This document shows positions 33,417 through 45,292 of a DNA stretch of 64,000 nucleotides, one piece after another. Source of the DNA: Neurospora tetraspora (taxonomy: Eukaryota > Ascomycota > Sordariomycetes > Sordariales > Sordariaceae); the NCBI RefSeq assembly GCF_033439725.1, contig NW_026944383.1:186001-250000 (forward strand). Direction: 5' to 3'. A model generated the notes under the pieces. The model was not told where the DNA came from. It saw nothing but the letters and a program-made list of their open reading frames with translations, and did no database searches. The position numbers were made by a program, and so were the translations under genes. Numbering within the stretch: the first letter of the stretch is position 1; the number at the start of each line of letters is the position of its first letter.

Positions 33417-35670
33417 GAAGACTTCCACCTTTCTTTGCGTCTTGCTCGCTTACGGACTGAAACAGGGATGGGGTCCCGCGGCAACAAGGACGGTTAATTC
33501 ATGGATACAACATAATGAATGCCTATTATTGTCAGTTGTTTTGTTAGTTATTATCATTGAAGCGAAGGGTATTATGTATGGATGTATCAGACATCACGTA
33601 TACGAATGAGAAATGATAGGGATGGCGTAGGAGTGGGGGTAGGTAGGGGTGTTGTTGTATTCAAAACAAAAGCGAGGTTTGGTTATGGATTCTTTTGCTT
33701 TTTGTTTTCTTTTCTTTCATCTTTTTTGCTTTCGGAGTTTTGGTCATTATACCGACGACCGACCTCTAGCGTAAGAGCTACCTATACCTTGAGAGCTAGG
33801 TAGTAGCAGTATGCTCTCAGCACTTTTGGGTGGACACTTTTTTTTTTACCAGCAACATGGGACTCATGGGAACTTCCGAGTAATGTGTTCTGCCAATGGG
33901 TAGAAAAGACTGGTGTGGGAATTGGGCAAAGCTGAAACTTGAACAGCAATCATCAGTATTCGAGGAAACAGCAGATTATCTGGAAACTATCCAGGCCTCG
34001 GTTAGTATCATGCTTTTATTTGTTATCGGTATGGAATTACACATGAAAAGAGATGTAACAAGGAAGACTCTTCACTTGGATAGCAAAATATCAAGTAGGG
34101 CCAACACGGCGAAATGGAAACAAGCAAAATCAAGAATCATGCTCTCCTTTTTTCGATGTGACAGTGCGAGGAGAATAAACCACGCTTCTCATTCATAGAT
34201 ACATCGTCTAATTGTAGGCTTTTTTCTCTCTTCTTCCAGATATACGCCCACTGTCTTCAGTCTCAGCAATTATGCCAGCATCGGATAACGAGAACTGACA
34301 AGCAAGAAAAGCTCACTACCTTTGAATACCATCTCTTCCTGTCCTGAAAGCAATGTTTGAAAAGCAAATAAGTAAAGCTCTGTGTACCGGGCGACTCAAG
34401 ACCCATTCAACTGTTTGACCCAACCTGGGTTCTCTTTCTTTTCCTTTTCTCTTTTTCCTTATAGTTTCACTCTGCTATTCCTTTCCGTCCTTCACCGGTT
34501 TTGATCACGTATGTGGTTTCAACTGCCCATTCTCACCTGTCAAAATTAGTAACAGAACGCTAAAGGGAAACATGCCCACTCGTGACTGACACTTGAAACT
34601 TACACTTTGACACTCCGATTGGCACTTCTACCAAAGCCTGCCCACCCTCTTTGCAAAATAGGGGCCGTGGCGGCGCTCCCAGGCCCCCATCTCAAGTGCC
34701 CTCCAGGTTCTAGTTTCAAGTGGCTCCCGGGCTCTGGTTTCAAGTGGCTCCCGGGCTGTGGGTTTAGGTGGAAGCTAGAAGGCAAGAATGTCAGTACATA
34801 ACGATCCGATCGTTGGCTCTACGATTGCGCTAGGTTTACGACGAAGAGAATGGGTTGGTTTTCTTTCGTTAGTATCATTGCATGTCATATACGGACTTGC
34901 TACTACGGGGACTCAGGAGTCGGCTACTTGGTTAGTGGTGCTTGGGTACTTGTCTGTTTCGAATTCGAACTAGAGGTCTACAGCGGTTGCCAATCGCTAG
35001 TTTATCAAGTTCTCTTGAGGGAGAGTCTGTTAATGACAATTGCCATCTTGTCATTTTCTTTTGTGTCTATCAGTGAGGGATGTTCTAAGAACTATCCGAT
35101 GTAGTAGTACTTTGACATGTACAAGACTTAGTAGTTCCGTGCCTATTACATGGGGTTTGCTAAACCCTAGGGTCCCCTCATTGTGTGTCTATCATGAACA
35201 GAATGGACTTGATGCCACTGATGTGACTCTGCCTTGTTCTTCCTGCCAGCCCAGTAAAAGAGGTTGCCACACCTCCGCTACTTTCATCATGAACATGCCT
35301 TATAAGAGCAGAAAGGAGCTTGGATGAATGTGCCATCGTGTCGCCTCACCAGGCCATGAACAGCAAGGAAAACGTGTGAAGCTGTGCACTACAAGAAGAG
35401 TGTCTTACCGCTCGGTACAACAAAGTGCACTTGTAATGACCGTCCAACATGAAAGGTACGTGTAGCAAAGGGTAAAGAAAAAAGATTTATGACAGCAATC
35501 ATGGGTACATCATTAGACAGAGATTAAACACTATAGTAGCCGCATGGCTACGGTTTTAAGAAGAGGAAGAACTTGGAATATCAGTGAAGATGACAGACAG
35601 GATACTCAGCCAGGAAGGGACGTGCAAAAAGTGACGAGGGAATGATTAGGGGAAAGTAAAGCATGAGAAC
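33417..35670. other. Intergenic, about 2.25 kb
   Basis: No gene was recognised. It contains T-rich 3' UTR-like stretches (33690-33850) and a 24-bp tandem repeat at 34709-34756. Small frames across the repeat encode only the repeat. Confidence 0.5.
34709..34756. repeat. 24-bp tandem repeat, two copies plus degenerate flanks
   Basis: Two copies of a 24-bp unit containing TTTCAAGTGGCTCCCGGGC differ at one base. Degenerate part-copies flank them (about 34690-34708 and 34757-34775). Confidence 0.8.
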
Positions 35671-38600
35671 CTAGAAATTCGACGCAGCCGAGCCACTGTC
35701 CTGCTTTGCTCCCTTTTTACGGGAAGGACGCACGCGACAAGCAACATGACTCACCTCTTCGCCAGCCGGAGATTCCGGCTCTGTAACCTCCGCCTTAGGC
35801 GCTCCTGGAGTGACGCCCTGCCACACACCGACCGTCTCGACTGACAAGGAGTCGCTGGCCTTGCGCACGTGGCCATGGGGAGGCGAACCGGGAATGACAC
35901 TTGGTCTCTTAGACCGACGCTTCTCTAGGTACTCGTGGGCCGCCGGCTCCGTTGTATCATAGGAGCTGGGAGGCCAAGTGTTGTAGTTCTCTGTCGATTC
36001 AGCCCGAGGTTTCGGCTTGGATTTAGGCTCTGACCAGCTGCTCATGGAAGCAAAGAAGGCATCGGCGCGCTTGCCCTCATCTGTTTCGTAAAACATGTCG
36101 GAGAGCCCTTTGGGCTGGTTGTCGTCCACCTCTCCCCGCTCAGTCGGCCAATGAAACTGTCTTGGGGTATTATGCTGACGAGGGTAATCCGGGTAGTTCT
36201 CTTTGCTGCGGCAGGATGAGAAGTTATTGTCCGAGGGGCGCACAGTCTGAATGCTTGCCTGTGATTGCATTGATGGTTGACGCTGATACTTTGAATGATC
36301 ACGCGCGGGACCATCTTTCCAAGAGAACTGAGGAAGGTTATCGTGGAGGGGGCTTCCAGGGCATTGCTCATCCAAAACCACGGTTGGCTGCGTGATATGA
36401 ACCTCCTCAGTGGGAGCTGTGAGCAAAATCTCTGGTAAGCTGACTTCATGGCGGTCACGATGATGGTTGGCTTGATGATTCCAAATGTCCTCTTGGTCAA
36501 GGATCTCATGATAGTTCACATGGAGATTCTCGTAGAATTGGCCCTCGTTACCTTGGCCATAGCCATAGTTGGCAGTAGACCTCTTGCGTTGAGGAGGAGG
36601 ACTGTCGTCAGCTGGGATCTGCCATGACTGGGAATTGAAGTCGCCTAAGCCACCAGGAGAATCGTGCTTGCCAGGTGCAGAATCAGCGACAGACCTCTGG
36701 GTTTGAGCCTGAGATGAGCTTTCAGCAGCGGTTCGTGACGCCAAAGTTTCGGCCATGGCATGAGACTTCGAGGGATGATGCTGATGACCTGGATCAGGGC
36801 TAACGACAGGTGTCGAAGGTTTCGGGGAATGCGTTTCCTCAGCTGGGATGTTTGAAGGCAGGGGTTCGACCACAGCTGGGCCATCTTGAGGACGATCATC
36901 AGCTGATCTGATGTCTTTACGCCGGTGCTGCTGTATTGTTAGTAAAATCCGCGTCGCTAAGGCATGGCCGAACTTACCAGTGAATTTCCGGCCTGGCCCT
37001 TTTCATCACCACTTGCTCGCTTCTTGCTATTGTTGCTGGCGTCATCGTCTACCTTAGGTGGGTTATAAGTGGACGATCCGCTCTTGGGAGGTAACTTGGC
37101 GAAGTTGCAGCATGGATGGCACAGCTGGTGACGAGGAGGGACCTCCGTTCCTGAGGGGTAATGCTCATGGAATTTGTGGGATCGTATGGTGCCACATTGC
37201 GCACACCAGTGAAATTTTTTGATGTCCGTGAGCGTCCTCTTATTGCTACTGTTGGGCTTTGGGTCGAGTTCCATGTTCCGGTCAAGGCGCCTACGACAGG
37301 TGCGGCAAAGACTACGCTGTGGTTCCTCTCCACGACAAAACCTATGCCTGAAATCAACATACCGCATGTCTCTGGGACGACTGCAGGCGAAGCAATGCCG
37401 AGTTTCGTGCTTGCAATCATAGACCTCGGGGAGAAGGCCATTCAAGGGACACTTTTTGGAACCGGTCTCGTTGTTGCCGTTGATGGCAACGTCTGGGATA
37501 GTTGCATGCCCGCCATGTGCAGTCTCCTTGCTCGTTGATACAGAATTCTTGGCTTGGTGGTCGGGCTGTTTGTTACCCTGGTCGTTGGCCTGGTCGTCGA
37601 TGTGCTGACCAAGCTGCTTGTCAACGTGTTCATCGACCTGCTCGTCGACCTGCCCGTCAACCTGCTCACCCGGTCCCTCATTAACCTGCACATCGTGCTG
37701 CTTGTCGCCATGCTCATCAACCTTCTCGCCCGGCTGCTCGTGCGGATGCTCCTCGTTTACCGGATTCTTGTACATGGGTGCAGCCTGAGTAGACTCTGGA
37801 CGAGGGGATATGACAGGGTCCACGGGGTTTGAAAAACTCTTCCGAGAACTAGGTGTTGTTTTCACAGAAGAAGCGGCTGAAGTAGCGATGAAGGAATCAA
37901 AGCCATTCTGTTGAGTTTTTGAGGCCCTAGAAATTGTGCGAGAAGGAGCCCTTGAATCTGTACGAGAAGGTGCTCTAGAGGTTGTACGAGAATGAATCTT
38001 GGACACTGTAAGAGAAGAAGCCCTAGAAGCTGCACAAGAAGGTGCTATAGAAGCCGTACGAGACGGTGCCCTAGTAGATGTACAAGAAGGCGCCCTAGAC
38101 GCAGTAGCCGAAAATGCGGTAGAATCCCAGGCTGAAGACACGGTAGCAGCCGTAGATGAAGTACTTGTGCGGAACGCGGAAGGTGATGCCACAGGAACCG
38201 ATATCTCAGACGCCGTCGCCGTCCTGGATCTGGGCACAGACGCCGCAGAAAGTGCACGAGATTTCGTGGAGACTGGTGAAGCAGGCAATGAGGGAGCTGT
38301 AAGCAACTCAGGTGCTGCGGACTGAGACGACATTGGAGGTGCATCAGAAGACGGGTTTGGAGCTGGGGACTGAGGTTGCTTCGGACTATCCAAGCCCTGG
38401 CCCTGCTTTTGAGCCAGCATCTTCTGGTAGTGAGCTTCAAACTTTCCGCACTGAGATGGTGACAGCTTGATGTCTACCAATTCACGAAGCTGAGCCTTGG
38501 ACTTGACGAAGCGAACCTGGCGGCGTGGCATCGGCTTCGTGAATTGGCGGTGGTAAGAACGACCGCCGTGGTCTCTCTTTGTCTGGTATTGATCGTCATC

Positions 38601-39362
38601 TGAAGCGCTGGAATAATCTCTCTGGGGCTCATTCTTATTGTTGGCCGTCTCCGCTGCAAAAGCAGGCGCAGACTCGTGATCGAACCTATCGTCGTACTTT
38701 GGTCTACCATGAGACTTCATGTGGCGTGTGGCCGACCTTTCCGAGCCGGAAGACTCAAGATCGGTATCTTCACGCATGGGCTTGCGTCTATAGCCCCCAT
38801 CAATGCGCAGTGACTTCGATTTGGCGGCATCCCTGGAAGAGGAAGGAACAGATCTGGCGCCCCGCTGGGTAGGAACTTGGACGGTGGTCCCCGTACGACG
38901 AGTGGACTGGCTTCTGGTGGAAGGTTCTGAGAAGTCATTGCGACTGTCTTGGAAGAGGGCGTAGCGACTATCGGACTCGAGAACCGCTCTGCTTGCGTGA
39001 CCATGTCGATCTGAAGAGGGGTATTCCAAAGATTGATCGTCCTCGTAGTCCTAGTACTCGGACTCGTCATCTTGGAAAGTATCTTCGGGATCCCGGGGCT
39101 CAGGGCTCTCTGGCCAAGCACCCGGATGCTCTGATTTTGTACGCGTTCCCCCTCGCTGATGACGACGCTTGCTCCCTGAGCTTTCTGAGGTACGTCGCGA
39201 GCGTCGATCGCTGGAAGATTGCTCCGCAAGGCTGTTTGAGCGGCTAGCGACAATATTGCCAGACCCCAATAGATCTTGCACCGTGATATTCCTGAGTAAT
39301 CTGGCCACGCCCTTGACACTGAGCAGAGTGTCCACGACGGACGCACGCTTCTTGCGAGGCAT
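35671..39362 (-). CDS. Large low-complexity protein with Cys-rich zinc-binding region; interrupted by one in-frame TAG
   Basis: The start is ATG 39362 (MPRKKRASVVDTLLSVKG). The frame runs to a TAG at 39053-39051 after an acidic stretch (FQDDESEY) and continues in the same frame (DYEDDQSLEYPSSD) to 36978. A 47-nt intron (36977-36931; GTAAGT, ACTAAC, CAG) leads to exon 36930-35671. Total is about 1213 sense codons. The middle is Ser/Thr/Ala/Pro-rich with two coding tandem repeats. Near 37416-37280 and 37212-37100 lie two Cys/His clusters: CKHETRHCFACSRPRDMR with a later C..C pair, and FHWCAQCGTIRSHKFHE with a later C..C pair. These look like paired zinc ribbons or knuckles of a family I cannot name. 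The rest is charged and disordered. The TAG could be a true nonsense change, read-through, an unrecognised intron, an assembly error, or two separate genes. Confidence 0.65.
37597..37740 (-). repeat. 12-bp coding tandem repeat (D-E-Q-V type)
   Basis: Inside the zinc-binding protein gene, degenerate 12-bp units encode a four-residue repeat such as GEQVDGQVDEQVDEHVDKQ. They form an acidic/Gln-rich spacer before the Cys clusters. Confidence 0.7.
37921..38112 (-). repeat. 24-bp coding tandem repeat, about eight units
   Basis: About eight degenerate 24-bp units encode eight-residue repeats of the form (R/S)APSRTxS, for example SRAPSRTDSRAPSRTISRA. They give a basic Ser/Arg-rich segment, plausibly a phosphorylation target. 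Unit divergence suggests an old expansion. Confidence 0.75.
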
Positions 39363-40688
39363 GGTGGTGCCGCGAAGAAAGCTTATCGTGCTTGAGGGTA
39401 ATTTCTTTGCTGATAATACCGAGTCGTGTTTGTTAGCTTGCAGTTTTTCACCAAAGGGGAGGTTTTTGAGTAACAAGTGATCGAAACGACAAGTGAAGGG
39501 AACAGCGCGGGCCTCCTGGCGGCAAACCCTAGCTTTTTGGCCGGCCGATGCCCTTTGGGGAAAAAACGACACTAAGAAGTGCCGTGGAGTGGTTGAGGTT
39601 GTCAAACGAAACGTGAAAGACCCGCGACGCCGAAGCTGAGTGTTGATGCAGTTGGGTTTCGCGAGGGGAACAAACAAAGTAAAAGTGCGGATGGCTTACA
39701 TCGTCGCGTACCAAGCACGCCACGCGTCTGACCGGACAGTGATCTTTAGGTACAACGGCGTACGCGTCACAAGTTTAAACTCGAGGCGATTCAAAAATGG
39801 TTGTTCTGTCGCGGAGTTAGTTCTGCGAAAACATATACGCAAAGAAGAGTGCAAATGAAGGGGAGTGGTAGGAAGGCGAAGAGAATTGAAACAACAAGAA
39901 TGATGCAACCGAGTGGAACTGACCTAGAAGTCAAAGAAATGATACAACCGCTTTTTGCAAGGAGTGGTGTGAAGCGAAAGGAGGGGACGACGACGGAAGG
40001 TGCGTACTTGTAGGATGTCGGAAACCGTGGGAGGTACTCCACCGCGTACCGGGTGTAATGGTAACGATCTGAAATCGTTTGGAATGACGAGAAAAAACTA
40101 CCTCGGGCAGTTAAAAAGATCGAGATGTCGAAGATTGTAGGTTTGTTACATACAACAGAGACGTGGGGGTAGGAAGATGGGTTTAAAGGCTGAAGAGCAA
40201 AGGGGTCAAGTTGTGGGTTTAGGACCAGGCGGGGGGGAACGCGACTGGAATCTTTTGACTTGAAGCAGAACGCGTCAATACCTGCTACTCTCGGAAAGAT
40301 AGAGGCGTGACAATGGTCTAAAACCGTGGACTATAGAGTCGGGTTCGGACGAAAACCCAGAGGATCCCGCCCCTTGGCCGGTCAATACACGCAACAACAA
40401 TACGTGAAACTGTTAGTACCACTCACAAAAAGTGGAAATGACTTGAGTTGCGTGCGAGGTCGTTGCCGACGAGTCCCTATGAGAAGTATTTACCCTCGTT
40501 TCACAAATAGGGGGTGAGAGAAGGTGACTCACAATGAAGTCAATAGAAAGGATTCATATTCACTCCAACGCACACGCTAATTTATACAGTGCCATCCCGG
40601 CGTTTTCTTTTCACCCATCCGGTTTAAAACAGTAAATAACTTCAACAATCATCTATAGATCTGCAGATGCCCCGTTCATGCGACTCTC
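39363..40688. other. Intergenic: promoter of zinc-binding protein gene and 3' region of stt3
   Basis: A telobox-like AAACCCTAGC lies at 39524-39533, about 160 bp before the start codon at 39362. No other gene was seen. Confidence 0.5.
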
Positions 40689-43363
40689 TCAGTCTACGCG
40701 CAGAACCCGAGGTCCCTTCTTCTTTATCACCTTCTTCTTCTTCTGGCCGCGCTCAAATGCGGCAGCAGAAGCGTGGTCACGGCCCAGGTTATCGAGGTCC
40801 TTGACCTTGTAAATGCGGATAATCCAGTTTTCGCTCGTGAAAGCCTCCTCAATGCTGTTGAGAACCGGGCCCTCGTCGGGAAGGCGGACACCACGGACGC
40901 GATCTTGAGCCTGTCCAGGGGGGAAGAGGTTGTTGTAGTTATAATACGACATCTTGTACCTGTGAAACAGTTAGTATGAGAGGCGGCTATGGAAGAAGGG
41001 TTGTACTCACATCAAGCTGTTCTTCATGGTCTCGGTAGCCCCGGCATCGACACGGTATTCACCACGAGGCGTGAAGAACTCGCGCTCCTTGACCTCGTCA
41101 GGCCAAATACCCTCAGCAATACGAACCATCCAGAGGAACTTGTTGATATCGTCGCCGGAATATCCCAAAAGTCCGCCGAAAACAACCAAGACATAATCCA
41201 CCTCGTGTTGGCGCATGATGGGATAGCTGACTTCCTCGCGGGAAGCCATGGCCTTGCCGACAGTCGCGATATGTGTGTTGTTCCAGGTGTTGTTGTCGAC
41301 AAGCGTGGGACGGTCGGCCATGCCACCAATCTGGTAGCCATAATCCCACCAAGACATGACCTTGGCATCATACTTGGTGTTCTGGCGCAACCACTGATAC
41401 GCCTCACGATAATCGTCAATGATGTGCTGGCTACCATCGGGCATCCTGCTGGCCAAGACGACTGAAGGTGACGAATAGGCGTTCGAGGTGACCCATGTGC
41501 AGTGAGCAACAAACAACAATAGGTAGGCGGTCATGGCACCAACAACGGTGACCTTGGAGAAGGTCGCATAGATGCCGATGTATGGCTTGTTCGACGCCCT
41601 AAGACCCGACTTCGATGCCTTCTTGGAGGTACCGTCGGTAGATTCCTCAGGAAGATGCTCCTCTGGGATGGGTGACTTGGCCTTGAGATATATGTCAAGG
41701 ATAGTGGAGAGCGCAATGGCCGCCGCAACGCAGACAACAGGGGTGAGCGTCAACATGAGACGAACCATGACACCGGCGAAGTAGCTGCCAAACAAGGCGT
41801 AAACAATGACGAAGACGTGCTCATCAGCCAGCTTCTGGTAGCACAGATAGACACCAGCGGGCAAGAGCCATATGAGCATGTTGAGATCGAAGAAGAAGGC
41901 GGGCCATGCTGTGGGCTGATGCTCGGAGACCGAGGCAATGATGGGGATGTGAATCTTGGCATATCCCGTATCCCACAGGGAGTAGAAACGACCGCTCCAG
42001 GGAGCAATGAAACCAGCGCTGGTAGCAACGACAAGACCAATGAGGCCAATGCCAAAGATACTTCCAGCAAAGACCCACAAGAAGGTCTGGAACTGGCGGC
42101 TGGGAATCGCTGAGCGAACGTAGTCGAGGAAAGCCAAAAGCTGGAGGAAGCCAAAGATACCTACCAAGTGTCAGTAAAACGACTCGAAAAGGAGGGCTAA
42201 TCAAGTCAACGTACCCAAAGCAGGCATGTGCTCGCTGGTCTTGACGGGCAGGAAACCAACAAAGGGAATCTGCATGCTGGCCAATGTTCCCAATGCATAC
42301 CAAGTGCAATACGCAACATAAAGTCTAGTGCTGTAACGGCCCATGCAGATGAGAACAAAGGCGTGAAGGGGAAGGAGACAGGTGATGAAGGCATAACCAC
42401 CCCAGGAAGCAACCATGTAACCGTAAAAGAGGGCGCAAAGAGCTCCCCAAAGCATGGATCCGAGCTTGAGAGCCTTAATCCACAGGTAAAAGGTGAAGAC
42501 CAGCAGGAAAATGGCAATGGCCTCGTTGTCGTAGCTGCCAGCAACCGAACGGGAGATATAGCCAGGGGCAATACCCATGAAGATGGCGGCAAGGAGACCG
42601 GCGGACGAAGACGGGGTCATCTCGTTGGTGAGGAGGTAAGCGGCGTAAGCAGTGAGACCCGAGAAGGCCGGCGCAAGCATGACGCAGACATTCCGGATGT
42701 CGACGGGAATCGAGAGGGCCCTCAGGGCGTGGTAGATGACACCGCTGGTAACCATGAGGCCGGGATAGAGAGTACCTCCAGTGACGCGGCCCAGGGGATG
42801 CCATGTCCGGTCATCGAACCAGTCCCAGAACTTGTAGAATCCATTTGCGACCAAGTATTTTGTCGCTCTGAAGTTGAACCAAGGATCGACTGTACGGGTG
42901 TTAGTGATGCATTTTCGTGAGGGGTTCGGTGTTGTTGCGGCGCCTGGGGAGATAGTTGGTGTTGTAGATTGGGGAGGAAGCAAGCTTGTTAGCTCGGGAA
43001 CTGACATTCGTGGATGATAGATTCGAAACCTAGTTGCAAGCAAGCGATTAGCATTCATGAAGATGATCAAAAGTCAATGAATTCAAAAAGAAAGAGTCCA
43101 TTGAAGACTTGGGGCAAAGGATAGCTTCGAGGGCGGCGTCGAGGGTCTTTGTGATGTTGCTGCCCAGCTCGCCCGGAGCTTCACTCTGCCACGCATGTTC
43201 CATGTCAAGGAAGCTGGAGACCGGGAGGCTTACGAATAACAGAAAACAGGCGGCTTGAAATAGCAGCACCGGCTACAAGCAAGAGGATAATCACCCGCAG
43301 CAATGTGCGAGTGCTCTCTCCCTTGCCCGCGCTGGCGAGACGTTCTAGGGAATCGGCCGACAT
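40689..43363 (-). CDS. stt3: STT3, catalytic subunit of oligosaccharyltransferase
   Basis: Five minus-strand exons: 43363-43234, 43029-43006, 42889-42215, 42160-41011 and 40959-40689, giving 749 aa, normal for fungal STT3. Exon 2 is only 24 nt and encodes most of FESIIHEF, the conserved link to [12 protein letters not shown], which carries the first catalytic Asp. All introns have fungal signals (GTAAGC/GTCAGT/GTACGT/GTGAGT donors). Exon 1 carries the first membrane helix ([20 protein letters not shown]). Further motifs are [10 protein letters not shown] in the lumenal loop, about a dozen hydrophobic segments, and the signature [11 protein letters not shown] followed by [17 protein letters not shown], which bind the acceptor sequon. 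The C-terminus is Lys-rich ([11 protein letters not shown]). STT3 transfers the lipid-linked oligosaccharide to Asn in N-x-S/T in the ER membrane. Confidence 0.97.
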
Positions 43364-44474
43364 GGTGGCCGTGATCTGGTGGTTTGTGCTTCCTGGTGGT
43401 GCAGGTTGTTGGAGAGGTTCGCTGTCACTGACGGACTGGTGGAGGTCCCAATGCGCCCGCGACAAGAGGACAGTTGGAGCTTCCACCACCTCATCACAGA
43501 GACACAGACCTGGTCCATGCTTGGCACGCATCACGCTAAGACTCGCTAGCGCCATCCCGTTGCAATTCTGCCGGGCGGTCAGACACAAATAATAGTCTGT
43601 TTGACTTGTTCCCCCGCTGTCAATGTTCATGTTTCGGTCAAAATCATGTGTAAATAGACCAAGGATGATGAGAAAACGGGTGTCAGCTCTCTATCACGTA
43701 ATCGAGTTTGATTGGTACTGCTGTCGGTACGTATTTTGATATTCGAAGAGGGATGGTGCGGATGCACTTTGGACATGACGACGATTGACAATGTACAGGA
43801 AAAGGGACTCAGGGGTGTGTCAACAAACATGACTGAGATGGACTGCCAAGAGCCTCAAAAGACACGAAATTCACCTAAATACGTTACCTTGACAGGTAGT
43901 GAGTACCGCACAAATGGCCAGGATGCATCACAATCCATCCAAACACAACAAAGGAGAGACCATCTTCACTCGGAGACCAAAAGAACTGAAGGACATCGTA
44001 AAAGGCAGTCAAAGAACCAAGAACGGATGCGTTCGTGAAGCAGCCCTGAAAAAATTCCCATCCCAGATAACTGTGCTCTTTTCTAGGCAACTATGTGTAT
44101 CTGGCTACAACGATCAACCCCAAGGGAGCCGTTGCGTGGCACAGAGGAACCCGAACCATGAGCCCCCTTCGTGCAATCTTCGATCAGAACAGCATCCGGC
44201 CGGGGGAATCGTCAGGCATCCAACGTGGGTATCATCAGGAGGATCCGCCCGTGGTGGTGGTGATGGTGGTGGTTCAGCCCGTGGCATTCATTTTCGGCAG
44301 CTATGGAGCTACCTAGCCGGATCAAGATTTCGTTGACCTCGTTGATAGCACCCAAAAACCCGTTCAAGCATGCTCCATTGATGGTGCAGTGTGTCGAGTG
44401 CGAAATCCTTTTTCAAAACCGCGCCGCCTGTTTAGATACCCACAACCAACCCCTTAACCCCAGAAGAAACACAT
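43364..44474. other. Intergenic: stt3 promoter and rpl35 3' region
   Basis: No gene was recognised. Frames at 43712-44038 and 43899-44336 overlap in different frames and have no domain features. A GGT/GTGGTG-rich patch lies near 44240-44280. Confidence 0.5.
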
Positions 44475-45292
44475 TTAAGCGGCCTGGAGACACATATGTT
44501 AGCATGGTCCTGGTCCTTCCTACTCGGATCGGCATTCGACACCAGCTGGAAATGGGGAGGACTTTGCGTCTCCCATCCATTACAGCCGGCGCATTGTATA
44601 TCGTACCTTGACGGCGAACTTGCGGAGGGGGAAGTGGGTGGCGCGCTTCTTGGTCTTCTCAAGAGTGCGGGAAGCGTCCTCCTTGGAAAGACGGCGGCGG
44701 ATAGCGCGGGTCTGCTTGGCGCGGAGATCAAGAGGGAGGTACTTCTTGTTCTTGTAGAAGAGACGAAGCTGAGCCCTCTGCTTGGCGTTGATGATGGTGA
44801 GGACACGAGCGATCGACTTGCGGAGGTCGTGGCTGTAAAGAGATACGCCTGTCAGCCAACCCGTTCATTCCTCCCTGATATTCCCAAAGATTCGTCCAAG
44901 TCCCCATATCACGTTCTCGGAGTGGTTCGCGGTGAATCGGCGGGCGCGGAATCGACGTACATCTTGTTGAGCTTGGTGCCGGAAGAGACGATCTTCTGGA
45001 TGCGAAGCTGACCCAACTCAGTCTTCAGCTCACCGAGCTGCTTGGTGAGCTCGTCCTTGTTCTTGGACCAGAGAGCGCCGGCCTTGACCTTTCCAGAAGA
45101 CTGTAACATTTTGAAGTCAGCCTATGCACGTCGTTGCCAAAAACCTCAAAGACTGCCACCAGTTGACGACTGCGACATCGTCGCAAATGAGATCATCTGC
45201 GACGTGCAGCAATTGCCAAAGAAGACATCGATGGAATTGGCAGCATAACAGTGCCCAAACAGCCGTCGGACATGTAGGGCCGTACGTACCAT
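44475..45292 (-). CDS. rpl35: 60S ribosomal protein L35 (uL29)
   Basis: Four coding exons on the minus strand: 45292-45290 (the ATG alone), 45100-44961, 44832-44607 and 44483-44475 (GCC GCT TAA). The product is 125 aa, the usual size. Introns are 188, 128 and 123 nt with GTACGT/GTACGA donors, a GCTAAC branch in the last and CAG acceptors. Splicing gives [19 protein letters not shown], then the conserved [18 protein letters not shown] junction, [20 protein letters not shown] and a RKFAVKAA end. The protein sits near the exit tunnel of the large subunit. The gene is divergent from rpl6 with 355 bp between start codons, which should allow joint control. The ATG-only first exon is common in fungal ribosomal protein genes. 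Confidence 0.95.

Noticed and set aside
34600-34801. Small repeat-coded frames on both strands
   Set aside because: They only translate the 24-bp tandem repeat.
39051-39362. Treating the first 103 codons as a separate small gene
   Set aside because: The frame and the acidic composition continue unchanged past the TAG and no promoter-like or ATG-led start follows closely, so one interrupted gene is the simpler reading; the alternative is kept in the feature text.
39981-40120. Possible tRNA-like segment
   Set aside because: I could not fold a cloverleaf or find matched A and B boxes; no tRNA or 5S rRNA gene was convincing anywhere in the window.
42228-42920. Open frame of 230 codons on the plus strand
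   Set aside because: It is antisense to stt3 exon 3 and crosses its splice site; no domain pattern.
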